Assembly (NCBI GenBank): GCA_030651575.1
Contig: JAUSFB010000077.1
Span: forward strand, 39,057 to 103,056
Reading direction: 5' to 3'
From: Phaeospirillum sp.
GTDB taxonomy: Bacteria > Pseudomonadota > Alphaproteobacteria > Rhodospirillales > Magnetospirillaceae
Length of the DNA: 64,000 nt
The notes beneath the pieces are model-generated. The model had not been told where the DNA came from and searched no databases. It worked only from the letters and a program-made list of their open reading frames with translations. Below, in pieces: positions 53,373 to 61,005 of the stretch. The position numbers and the translations under genes are program-made. Position 1 is the first letter of the stretch; each line of letters opens with the position of its first letter.

Positions 53373-55190
53373 ATGGCAGACCATATCCAGGTCGGCGATG
53401 CCACGCCGCGCATCCAATATGTCGCCAATGGCAGCCAAGCCGCCTTTACCTTTCTGTTTCCCATCTTCACCATCGCCGACATGGAAGTCTGGCTGGACAA
53501 CGTCAAACAGGCCGGCTCCGCCTACACCATCTCGGGAACCGGCATTTCCGGCGGTGGCACGGTGCTGTTCGTCATCCCGCCGGCCAACGGCGCCCTGGTG
53601 ACCCTGCGCCGCCGCCTGACCATCGCCCGCACCAGCGACTACCAGGACGACGGCGTTATCCGCGCCAAGATTCTCAATGACGAGTTGGATCGCCAGACCG
53701 CCGCCCTCCAGCAGGTGGCCGAGGACGCCAACCGTTCGGTCCAGCGGTCGTTTCTCAGCTCCAGCAGCGCCAACCTCACCCTGCCCGAGCCCTCGGCTGG
53801 CAAGTCCATCAAGTGGAATGCCGCCGGCAGCGGGCTGGAGAATTCAAGCGGCGACGTGGATCAGGCGCTGAGTATCGCCACGGTCGGCGCCAATAACGCG
53901 GCCGCCAGCGCGGCGGCGGCGGCGGTCTCCGCCAGTTCGGCCCAGGGTTCCGCCGCCCAGGCCTTGACGGCGGTTCTGGGGGGAGTCAAGGTCTCGGCGA
54001 CCGACACCACCGCCGACACCCTGCAAGGCAAGCTGGCGGCCGGGGTCAATATCGCCTTGACCCGCAACAATGCCGGCGGCGACGAGACCCTTGAAATCGC
54101 CGTCGGCGGCCTGGGCACCGCCTCGGCGTTGGCCTCGGACTCCGACGTGACCCTGGCAGCCGATTCGGACGCCCGCCTTCCCACCCAGAAAGCGGTCAAG
54201 GCCTATCTGGCCAACAATGCCGAGGTGTCGTCGGCCGAGTTTTCGGCATTGCAGCAAGACGTGATCCAAAACTACCTGCTGGACGCCGTCAACGGCGCCT
54301 GGGCGGCGGGATCGTTCAGCAATGGCGGCTTCGACGCCTTCAACACCGACACCATCGGCGTCAACTCGACCAACCAGACCTACGAGGCGGGGAAGTACTA
54401 CGACAACCCCGGCGGCGTCTATACACAGTACACCCCGACCGGAGCGGCCTTTGGCGATATGATCGATTTGGGCGGCTTGGCGGGGGCCTTTGATGGCGTG
54501 ACCAGCGCGGGCCATACGAGCTGCGCGGCCAAGAACGCCGTGACCCAGTGCTTTGTGGGAAAGGCGTTCTTGGCCGCGCAGAGTATCGGCAAGGTCGTGG
54601 TTTACGGCCCCAATAACTACAGCTGGGACACCTACAATACCGGCCCGGTGACCATCTCCATCTATGGCAAATCGTCGGCTCCGGCCAGCGCCGCCGACGG
54701 CATCCTGTTGGCGTCGCAGTCGATTTCGTCCACCGCCGCCAATCAGGTGGCCACCTTTAGCTTCGCCCCGGCCAGTTACCAGTATGTCTGGGTGGAGATG
54801 ACCAAGGGCTCGGCCATGCAATACGGCTGCATTGCCGAGGTGCAATATTTCACCAGCAGCACTCCCGCCGACATGACCCTGCTGTCCTCGGCGCTCAACC
54901 CTGCTCCGGCCAGCGCCCCGACCCAGGTCAAGCTGATGGCGCTGTACAAGGATCAGTCGGGGGGTGCCGCGCTCAACACCGACTTCACCGCCGAGGCGAC
55001 CCGCGACGGTGGGGCGACATGGATCGCCGGCACCTTGGCCGATACCGGCCTGACCATCAACGGATTCAAGGCGTTGTGGACCATGATCGATGTCGGCGCC
55101 CAGCCCAGCGGCACCGCTGTCAAATATCGCCTGAAGGCCCTGAACGGCAAAACCCAGCAGGTCAAGGCCGCCGCCTTGATGACCAGGTAG
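53373..55190 (+). CDS. Phage tail fibre (T7 gp17 N-domain, discoidin-like C-end)
   Basis: 605 residues. About 1-115 is the T7 tail-fibre N-domain that docks on the tail (IQYVANGSQAAFTFLFPIF, VTLRRRLTIARTSDYQDDG). About 120-300 is an Ala/Ser-rich helical/coiled region, including LPTQKAVKAYLANNAEVSS. About 350-480 looks like a discoidin-type carbohydrate-binding fold (QSIGKVVVYGPNNYSWDTYN, FAPASYQYVWVEMTKGSAM). Adhesin for host surface sugars. Confidence 0.87.
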   Translation: MADHIQVGDATPRIQYVANGSQAAFTFLFPIFTIADMEVWLDNVKQAGSAYTISGTGISGGGTVLFVIPPANGALVTLRRRLTIARTSDYQDDGVIRAKILNDELDRQTAALQQVAEDANRSVQRSFLSSSSANLTLPEPSAGKSIKWNAAGSGLENSSGDVDQALSIATVGANNAAASAAAAAVSASSAQGSAAQALTAVLGGVKVSATDTTADTLQGKLAAGVNIALTRNNAGGDETLEIAVGGLGTASALASDSDVTLAADSDARLPTQKAVKAYLANNAEVSSAEFSALQQDVIQNYLLDAVNGAWAAGSFSNGGFDAFNTDTIGVNSTNQTYEAGKYYDNPGGVYTQYTPTGAAFGDMIDLGGLAGAFDGVTSAGHTSCAAKNAVTQCFVGKAFLAAQSIGKVVVYGPNNYSWDTYNTGPVTISIYGKSSAPASAADGILLASQSISSTAANQVATFSFAPASYQYVWVEMTKGSAMQYGCIAEVQYFTSSTPADMTLLSSALNPAPASAPTQVKLMALYKDQSGGAALNTDFTAEATRDGGATWIAGTLADTGLTINGFKALWTMIDVGAQPSGTAVKYRLKALNGKTQQVKAAALMTR

Positions 55191-55200
55191 GAGCAGCCCC

Positions 55201-55404
55201 ATGGAAAACCGTATCGCCAGCCAACTCGGCCCCCGGGGCGCGATCCTGACCGAGTTGTCGATCATCGACATCCGCTCGGCCCGGCCCTTGCGCGCCGTGC
55301 TGATCGCCCAGGCCGCCGGCCAGACCCCGACCGCCGCCGACCTCCAGACCCTGACCGCGCTGGAAGAAGGCGCGGCGGCCCTGCGGAGCCGACTCGGCTC
55401 CTGA
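55201..55404 (+). CDS. Small phage protein (67 aa), hypothetical
   Basis: ATG 10 bases after the fibre stop, with AGGAGC ribosome binding site. Helical (LTELSIIDIRSARPLRAVLI, then DLQTLTALEEGAAALRSRLG). Possibly a fibre-assembly factor by position. Followed by a terminator. Confidence 0.6.
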   Translation: MENRIASQLGPRGAILTELSIIDIRSARPLRAVLIAQAAGQTPTAADLQTLTALEEGAAALRSRLGS

Positions 55405-55433
55405 CCCCACTTCCCCACCACAGGGGATGCTTG

Positions 55434-55465
55434 CCCCGCCGGTCATCCCGACCGGCGGGGTTTTT
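55434..55465 (+). terminator. Rho-independent terminator 2 of the phage module
   Basis: CCCCGCCGGTC pairs perfectly with GACCGGCGGGG, loop ATCCC, then TTTTTCATG. It separates the fibre genes from the next set. Confidence 0.93.
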
Positions 55466-55486
55466 CATGTTCGAAGGACTCCTGTC

Positions 55487-55771
55487 ATGACGCCCCATAT
55501 CCATGGTCCCGACATCCCGCCAGAGGTCCGAATCACCGCCGATGGCCGACGGAACGTTTTTGCCTTCCCGTTCCCCATCTTCTGGGACAGCGACCTTGAG
55601 GTGCGGGTCGGCGCCAACGTTCTGGTAACCGGCTTTACCGTGTTCGGGGCCGGCTCGGCCAAGGGCGGCGCCGTGGTGCTGGCCGCCACGCCGAAATCCG
55701 GCAGGCGGGTCACCCTGCGCCGCAAGCCGGCTCCTATCAACGCCGACGACGCCCAGACCGCGACCGCCTGA
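55487..55771 (+). CDS. Free-standing tail-fibre N-domain (94 aa)
   Basis: Aligns by eye with residues 1-95 of the tail fibre at 53373: the same start (HI...P), F-x-F-P-F-P-I-F, D-L/M-E-V, T-G, G-G, then VTLRRK. It has no shaft or receptor-binding part. Could be a truncated second fibre gene or a dedicated adaptor. Starts 22 bases after terminator 2. Confidence 0.8.
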   Translation: MTPHIHGPDIPPEVRITADGRRNVFAFPFPIFWDSDLEVRVGANVLVTGFTVFGAGSAKGGAVVLAATPKSGRRVTLRRKPAPINADDAQTATA

Positions 55772-55807
55772 CCCTCCCTCCGCCAAGCCCTTTCTAGGAG
55801 ACATCCC

Positions 55808-56107
55808 ATGGCCGAAGATCTCGCCGGCCTGCGCCTGCGGCTGGCCGGAATCCTGCCCGCCAGCATCCATGCGACGGTGGCGGGCTACGAGGCGTTCACC
55901 GGCTCGCTTCCGCCGGCCGACGCCAAGGGCTTTGCCGCCTGGCACGCTGCCGCCAAAGCGGCCCTGGCCCATGTGGACCTGCTGGTCAAGCTGGCCCGCT
56001 GGGCGGAAAGTACTCCCGAGGCCGGGGCCGAGGATGGGGTCGAGCGGTTGCTGTCCCAGGCCCGCGCCGCCCTGGACGCCCTCGATGATGACGGGCATGA
56101 CTCATGA
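55808..56107 (+). CDS. Small helical phage protein, in small-terminase position (99 aa)
   Basis: GAGACATCCC precedes the ATG. All-helical, e.g. LAGLRLRLAGILPASIHATV and LLSQARAALDALDDDGHD. Overlaps the large terminase start (ATGA). T7 gp18, the small terminase, is 89 aa and lies just upstream of gp19 with only a lysis gene between, so a small-terminase role is plausible from synteny alone. Confidence 0.55.
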   Translation: MAEDLAGLRLRLAGILPASIHATVAGYEAFTGSLPPADAKGFAAWHAAAKAALAHVDLLVKLARWAESTPEAGAEDGVERLLSQARAALDALDDDGHDS

Positions 56108-57585
56108 AGACCGTCAATTTCCCCGAATTCGTCATGGTGTGGAATCAGCGCCTCGGCCTCGGCACGCCGCGCCATCAGGTGGGCATGGCGCGGTGGCTGG
56201 CGGCGCGCTGGCACGGCCGCGAGCGGGAATTGCTGTTGATGGCGTTTCGCTCGTCCGGCAAGTCCACCATCGTCGGGTTGTTCTGCGCCTGGGTTCTCAG
56301 CTGCAACCCCGATCTGCGCATCATGGTGCTGGCCGCCGACCTCGCCCTGGCCAAGAAGATGGTGCGCAATGTGAAGCGCATCGTCGAGCGCCACCCCCTC
56401 ACCCCCGGCCTGAAGCCCAAACGGCGCGACCAGTGGGCGGCGGATCAGTTTACCGTCAACCGGCCGGGCGAGCTGCGCGACCCCTCCATGGTCGCCAAGG
56501 GTATCGGTGCCAATATCACCGGCAGTCGCGCCGAGATCATCATCTGTGACGATGTCGAGGTGCCCAACACCTGCGATTCGGCCCCCAAGCGGCTGGACCT
56601 GCGCGAGCGACTGGCCGAGATCGACTATGTCATGACGCCGGGCGGCACCCAGCTTTACGTGGGCACGCCGCACAACTACTACACCATCTACGCCGACCAG
56701 CCCCGGTTGGAAGTGGGCGAGGCGCGACCGTTCCTCGACGGCTTCGCCCGCCTGGAGCTGCCGTTGCTCGACGCCAGGGGGCGCAGCGCTTGGCCCGAAC
56801 GGTTTCCGGCCGAGCGCATCGGGGCCATCCGCAAGCGGACCGGCCCCAACAAGTTCGACAGCCAGATGATGCTGCGGCCGGTCAATATCGCCGATGGCCG
56901 CCTGGACCCCGACCGCATGCGCCTCTACGAAGCCGATCTGGTTTATGCCGAGGGTAACGGCGTGCCGCTGTTGATGCTGGGCGGCAAGCGCCTGATCTCG
57001 GCATCATGCTGGTGGGATCCCGCCTATGGCGCACCCGGCAAGGGCGATGCCTCGGTGGTGGCGGCGGTGTTCACCGACGAGGATGGCGGCTACTGGCTGC
57101 ACCGGGTCCGCTATATCGAACACGACCCGGCCCGGCCCGAGGTCGATGAAGCGACCCAGTTGTGCCGACAGGTCGCCGCCTTCGCCGCCGAACTGTACCT
57201 GCCGGCAGTCCAGTTGGAGACCAACGGCCTGGGCCGTTTTCTGCCCGGCCTGCTGCGGCGCGAACTGGCGGCCGCCGGCGTCGCCTGCGCCGTGGTCGAG
57301 GCCAATTCCAAACGGGCCAAGGACCAGCGCATCGTCGACGCCTTCGACGCGGTGCTGGCCGCCGGAGCCCTGCACGCCCATCGCAGCGTCTGGACCACGC
57401 CGTTCATCGGTGAAATGCGCGAATGGCGGCCGGGAGGCAAGTGCCGCGACGACGGCCTGGACGCCGTCGCCGGCTGCCTGCTGTCCCAGCCGGTCCGCCT
57501 GTCCCGGCCCGTGGTCTCGGCCGACCGCCCACGATGGCGGCCCGGCGGCGGCTCGCTGGTCGCCGACAGTGATTTTGAATTTTAG
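56104..57585 (+). CDS. Phage terminase large subunit (T7 gp19-like)
   Basis: 493 residues. ATPase: FRSSGKSTIVGLFCAWVLS (Walker A) and AEIIICDDVEVPNTCDSAPK (Walker B with DD). Nuclease domain: ASCWWDPAYGAPGKGDASVV (RNase H-like first Asp), QLETNGLGRFLPGLL and CRDDGLDAVAGCLL (last Asp). The frame is intact, so DNA packaging activity could be retained. No separate portal gene was seen. Confidence 0.93.
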   Translation: MKTVNFPEFVMVWNQRLGLGTPRHQVGMARWLAARWHGRERELLLMAFRSSGKSTIVGLFCAWVLSCNPDLRIMVLAADLALAKKMVRNVKRIVERHPLTPGLKPKRRDQWAADQFTVNRPGELRDPSMVAKGIGANITGSRAEIIICDDVEVPNTCDSAPKRLDLRERLAEIDYVMTPGGTQLYVGTPHNYYTIYADQPRLEVGEARPFLDGFARLELPLLDARGRSAWPERFPAERIGAIRKRTGPNKFDSQMMLRPVNIADGRLDPDRMRLYEADLVYAEGNGVPLLMLGGKRLISASCWWDPAYGAPGKGDASVVAAVFTDEDGGYWLHRVRYIEHDPARPEVDEATQLCRQVAAFAAELYLPAVQLETNGLGRFLPGLLRRELAAAGVACAVVEANSKRAKDQRIVDAFDAVLAAGALHAHRSVWTTPFIGEMREWRPGGKCRDDGLDAVAGCLLSQPVRLSRPVVSADRPRWRPGGGSLVADSDFEF

Positions 57586-57589
57586 GAAG

Positions 57590-57770
57590 ATCTGAACTGG
57601 CGGGTCCTGCGCTAATCTGACACTTCTTGATACGGCCCGGCAGTAGAAAATGGCACCAGCGGTCTTTAACGACCGTGCCATCAGCCTGAGATACCACCCG
57701 TTCTCACCCAGCGCCATGCTGATGGCATACGTGACGTAGTCAGTCCAGTGTTACAGCGTCATTCGAAGAA
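57590..57770. other. Composition-distinct segment, no gene assigned
   Basis: About 180 bases of near-50% GC between terminase and the lysis genes, with base and codon usage unlike either side. A minus-strand frame reads on without a proper start through it, but it resembles no known protein to me. Possibly a remnant of inserted DNA such as a decayed insertion sequence. Confidence 0.45.
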
Positions 57771-57772
57771 AG

Positions 57773-57797
57773 GCCCGCCACCCGGCGGGCTTTTTTT
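57773..57797 (+). terminator. Rho-independent terminator 3 of the phage module
   Basis: GCCCGCC pairs with GGCGGGC, loop ACCC, then TTTTTTTCATG. It precedes the lysis genes. Confidence 0.88.
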
Positions 57798-57834
57798 CAT
57801 GGCGCATCGACATCTCTTAAGGAGAACCCCTGAA

Positions 57835-58134
57835 ATGGATCACATGGCCTTTGACCCTGGCTGGTGGGTCACCGCCGTCGAGTTGCCTGCCATGGGCGGC
57901 CTTGCCCTGATGCTATGGCGCGCCCATCAGGAGTCCGACCGCCGCATGGACGATCTTGAACACCGCCTCGATATCGGGCTGGGCCAAACGCGGGAGGCCC
58001 TGTCCGCCTACAAGCTGGAAGTGGCCAAAAGCTACGTCACCACCGGCTATCTCAAGGATGTGGAGCAACGCCTGACCGAGCATCTGGTCCGCATCGAAGC
58101 CAAGCTGGACGGCTGTCAGGGCTGTTCGAAATAA
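57835..58134 (+). CDS. Small phage membrane protein (99 aa), lysis region
   Basis: ATG at 57835 with AAGGAG 9-10 bases upstream. One membrane helix near the N-terminus (GWWVTAVELPAMGGLALML), then a coiled-coil-type region (DRRMDDLEHRLDIGLGQTRE) and a CQGC end. Form suits a spanin-like or accessory lysis protein; unproven. 13 bases before the holin gene. Confidence 0.65.
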   Translation: MDHMAFDPGWWVTAVELPAMGGLALMLWRAHQESDRRMDDLEHRLDIGLGQTREALSAYKLEVAKSYVTTGYLKDVEQRLTEHLVRIEAKLDGCQGCSK

Positions 58135-58147
58135 GGAGAGCCCCATC

Positions 58148-58720
58148 ATGGACCCCGTCACCCTCGCCCTCGGCCTGGCCCAGTTCGTCCCCGGCATCAT
58201 CCGCTGGATCAGCGGCGACGATCGGTCCAAGGCCGCCTCGGTCGCCGGGAGCATCATCGCGGTGGCGCAAGACGTCACCGGCGCGGCGTCCGGCGATGCC
58301 GCCCTGGCCGCCATCAAGGCCGATCCCGTCCTGGCGCTTCAGCTTCAGCAGGCCTGGATGGCCCACGATCTGGCCCTGCTTCAAGAGGAATCGCGCCAGT
58401 TGGCCGAGATCAACGCCACCATGCGGGCCGAGGTCGCCAGCTCCGACGCCTATGTGCGGCGCTGGCGGCCCACCTTCGGCTATGCGGTCGCTCTGACCTG
58501 GACCGCCACCATGGCGGCGGTATCCTGGGCCATCGTCGCCCAGCCGGCCCTGGCGCCGGCCATCATCACCGCCCTGGTCAACACCTCGCCCATCTGGGGG
58601 ATCGCGCTGGCGGTGCTGGGAGTCTCGGTGGTCAAGCGCAGCCATGATAAAACAATGGCCAGCGGAGCCCCCCTTCCAGAGGGACCGCTGGCCATGTTCA
58701 AATCAGGGATTAAAGGTTAA
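58148..58720 (+). CDS. Holin of 3TM family (gene-transfer-release type)
   Basis: 190 residues. N-terminal LALGLAQFVPGIIRWISGDD, a middle helical part, then YVRRWRPTFGYAVALTWTAT and two hydrophobic stretches, matching Pfam 'Holin of 3TMs, for gene-transfer release', first described with gene transfer agents. Expected to permeabilise the inner membrane for lysozyme. Its last 4 bases overlap the ferritin-like gene on the other strand. Confidence 0.85.
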   Translation: MDPVTLALGLAQFVPGIIRWISGDDRSKAASVAGSIIAVAQDVTGAASGDAALAAIKADPVLALQLQQAWMAHDLALLQEESRQLAEINATMRAEVASSDAYVRRWRPTFGYAVALTWTATMAAVSWAIVAQPALAPAIITALVNTSPIWGIALAVLGVSVVKRSHDKTMASGAPLPEGPLAMFKSGIKG

Positions 58721-59217
58721 TCCACCGACTGGGCGGGGTCGGCGTCTTCCTGCCAGGTGATGGAGGGGCGCGGCGTCTTCTCGATCCATTTGTCGAGAGC
58801 GACCACATGCTCCGCCTCTTCCTCGGCGAAGTCGGTGCCCAGGCGCTTGACCTCGTTGTCGGCGCTTTTGGCGGCGGCGTCGCGGTAGTACTCCATGCCC
58901 CGGACCTCGTTGTCACGGGCGTAACGCAGCGCGTGATACGGGGTCATCAGATAGTGGATGCCGTCATCACCGCCCACTTCCGGCGGGGTCTTCCAGCGAT
59001 ACTGCCACGCCAGCAGCTTGGGAAGCTCCAGCGCACGGGCGCGCTGCTTGATTTCATCGCCATGCAGGGTGGAAAAACGCGCCATATCCCGGAATACCTC
59101 GGCGGTTTCCAGGTTGTTGTGCGCTTCCATCATGTCGGCCAATTCGAGATAACGCTCGGAGGCCTCCTGCTCGAGAGCGATCGCATGTGCCAGAAATTCT
59201 GCCAGGGAATAACCCAT
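58717..59217 (-). CDS. Ferritin-like (rubrerythrin-type) protein
   Basis: 166 residues on the opposite strand to the phage genes. Diiron ligands of the ferritin-like fold: ALEQEASERYLELADMMEAH and FAEEEAEHVVALDKW (ExxxEH), plus NEVRGMEYYRDAAAKS. No rubredoxin tail. May oxidise or store iron or reduce peroxide. Sits inside the phage module and is divergent from the dodecin gene; could be a cargo gene or a host gene engulfed by the module. Confidence 0.85.
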   Translation of the reverse strand: MGYSLAEFLAHAIALEQEASERYLELADMMEAHNNLETAEVFRDMARFSTLHGDEIKQRARALELPKLLAWQYRWKTPPEVGGDDGIHYLMTPYHALRYARDNEVRGMEYYRDAAAKSADNEVKRLGTDFAEEEAEHVVALDKWIEKTPRPSITWQEDADPAQSVD

Positions 59218-59284
59218 CTTCGCCTCTTGCTTGCTGATCCGGAGTGCTGAAAAAACGTATCGGCGGGAGGGCGGCGCGTCAATG

Positions 59285-59314
59285 CCTAATTCGGCATCGC
59301 GATACCGAATTAGG
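59285..59314. promoter_or_regulatory. Perfect 10-bp inverted repeat between ferritin-like and dodecin genes
   Basis: CCTAATTCGG and its exact complement CCGAATTAGG are separated by 10 bases, so the half-site centres are two helical turns apart on the same DNA face. It lies in the 160-bp divergent promoter region. Reads as an operator serving both genes; no T-run, so not a terminator. Confidence 0.65.
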
Positions 59315-59377
59315 GTGGCTACCCCAATTCATCTTCCTCCCATATTCTGGGCGAGACAAGCACCGTAGGAGGCCGTC

Positions 59378-59587
59378 ATGAGCAGTCATACCTATAAGAT
59401 CATCGAACTGGCCGGAAGTTCCGACAAAAGCTACGAGGATGCCATCCGTAACGCCGTCGCCAAGGCCGCCGAGACCGTACACAACCTGCGTTGGTTCGAG
59501 GTCACCGAGACCAGGGGCCATATCGACAAAGGCCAGGTCGCCCATTGGCAAGTGGTGATGAAGGTTGGATTCACCCTCGATGATTGA
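59378..59587 (+). CDS. Dodecin (flavin-binding)
   Basis: 69 residues: [20 protein letters not shown], then [20 protein letters not shown], the Trp that stacks on flavin and the conserved Q of archaeal/bacterial dodecins. Forms a hollow dodecamer storing riboflavin or FMN. TAGGAGG precedes the ATG. Divergent from the ferritin-like gene. Confidence 0.95.
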   Translation: MSSHTYKIIELAGSSDKSYEDAIRNAVAKAAETVHNLRWFEVTETRGHIDKGQVAHWQVVMKVGFTLDD

Positions 59588-59635
59588 CGCTACGGCTCGA
59601 TAAGTGTTGCTCATCGGGCCGTGTTCGGCCGCAAG

Positions 59636-59666
59636 GCCCGCTTCCGCAAGGAGGCGGGCTTTTTTC
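59636..59666 (+). terminator. Rho-independent terminator 4, after dodecin
   Basis: GCCCGCTTCC pairs with GGAGGCGGGC (one G-T pair), loop GCAA, then TTTTTTTCATG. It lies 49 bases after the dodecin stop and 15 before the lysozyme start. Confidence 0.92.
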
Positions 59667-59680
59667 ATGAAAGAACCAAC

Positions 59681-60532
59681 ATGACCGTGACCCCGCTGCC
59701 GCGCCTTCTGCCCGCGACCCCGATTTCACCGGTCAGCTATGACCAGACGATCTGGACTCATCTCAAGGCCTTCGAGGGCGCGGTTGGCCGGATCTATACC
59801 GACAGCCAGGGCATCCCCACCATGGGGGCCGGCGCCGCCCTGGCGGTCATTGGTCGAGACCGGGCCTGGGTCCTGCGCCCGGCCGCCGAAATCGGCGTCG
59901 AGATCAGCGGCGACCCGCAGGCCCCCTATCGCTTTTCCGCCGAGGAATGGCAGCGCCTGACCCTGTGCCTGCACGCCCTCCGCCAACCCGATCCGCAGCG
60001 GGCGCAGGCGCTAATTCCACCCTTTGCCCCCCGCCACGAAACGCCCGCACACAACCGTTTCGGCTTCACCCTGTCCGAGGCCCGCATCCGGGCCGTGGCC
60101 TTGGCCAAATGGGCGGCGGCGCGCCGGGCGGTGCTGGGCGATCTCACGGCCGAGGCAGGGCGGCGCGGTTGGGGCGAATCGGCCAAGGCCATGATCCAGG
60201 CCTATGCCTTTTCGCATCAGGAAGCGGGCCTTGCCTCGGTGCGTTACAACATTGGAACGGGTCGCGCCATGCCCAAAGCTTCCGCCGCCCTGCTGGACGG
60301 CGACCGCGCTGCCCTGTGGTACGAGATCGCCTGCAACACCAACCCCCCCGGCAATGGCGCCGGGCGTGGCGGCATCGCGCGGCGACGGCTGGCCGAGGCC
60401 CAGTTGGCCTGCGGTTCCCCCGACCGGTGGAACCCCGCCGAACAGGCCGGCCTCGAAGCCTTGTTTTCCCGCAATGCCGACAAGATGGCCGCCTATCGGC
60501 GCGCCGTCCCCGAAATCTTCCCCCTCACCTGA
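59681..60532 (+). CDS. Phage endolysin (lysozyme-like)
   Basis: 283 residues from MTVTPLPRLLPATPISPVSY. Contains LKAFEGAVGRIYTDSQGIPT followed by MGAG, the Glu...Asp/Thr pattern of phage T4-type lysozymes (FEG...Y.D..G..T.G.G), then a longer helical C-terminal domain with RYNIGTGRAMPKASAALLDG. Presumed partner of the 3TM holin. Family call is good; the C-terminal part is unusual. Confidence 0.8.
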   Translation: MTVTPLPRLLPATPISPVSYDQTIWTHLKAFEGAVGRIYTDSQGIPTMGAGAALAVIGRDRAWVLRPAAEIGVEISGDPQAPYRFSAEEWQRLTLCLHALRQPDPQRAQALIPPFAPRHETPAHNRFGFTLSEARIRAVALAKWAAARRAVLGDLTAEAGRRGWGESAKAMIQAYAFSHQEAGLASVRYNIGTGRAMPKASAALLDGDRAALWYEIACNTNPPGNGAGRGGIARRRLAEAQLACGSPDRWNPAEQAGLEALFSRNADKMAAYRRAVPEIFPLT

Positions 60533-60547
60533 CCCTGGAGATCCCCC

Positions 60548-60958
60548 ATGTCCAGCTATGCATCCCTCATTCCCACGGCTATCGGCGCCGGCAGTGCCGT
60601 CTCCAGTTCCATGGATCGAAGCGCCAGCCTTGCCGCCCAGAACCAGGAGATCAACCGGCGCAATCAACTGATCGCCGCCCAGCAGGTGCAGCAGGCCCAG
60701 CAGAAACGCAACCTACTGGACCAGCAACAGGCCTCCGCCCGCGCCCAGATGGGAGTTTGGGGAACCGGCGGCGATGGCGGCTCGGCTGCCGCCATCCTTC
60801 AGGGCATGGCCCAACGGACCGCCGATTCCATCGCCGGCGACGATCAGGTGTCGGCCCTGAAAATGCAAAAGGGCGCCAATCTGCTGACCTCGGGTTCGAA
60901 CAGCGCGGCGGCGGGCGGATTGGGAGTGTTTCAAAGCTTCTATGACGGCATGAAATAG
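60548..60958 (+). CDS. Possible internal virion protein (T7 gp14-like), 136 aa
   Basis: Ala/Gln-rich, helical: SMDRSASLAAQNQEINRRNQ, QQVQQAQQKRNLLDQQQASA, then a Gly-rich turn and AAAILQGMAQRTADSIAGDD. Resembles the internal core protein gp14 of T7 in layout and composition, but is out of T7 order, after lysozyme. Last gene of the module. Confidence 0.6.
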   Translation: MSSYASLIPTAIGAGSAVSSSMDRSASLAAQNQEINRRNQLIAAQQVQQAQQKRNLLDQQQASARAQMGVWGTGGDGGSAAAILQGMAQRTADSIAGDDQVSALKMQKGANLLTSGSNSAAAGGLGVFQSFYDGMK

Positions 60959-60962
60959 CAAA

Positions 60963-60992
60963 AAAGCCCCCGGATCGCTCCGGGGGCTTTTC
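60963..60992. terminator. Bidirectional terminator at the right edge of the module
   Basis: AAAAGCCCCCGGA pairs perfectly with TCCGGGGGCTTTT, loop TCGC, with A-run and T-run on opposite sides. It serves both the plus-strand phage genes and the minus-strand mcm gene. Confidence 0.95.
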
Positions 60993-61005
60993 CGGATGAA
61001 CGACC

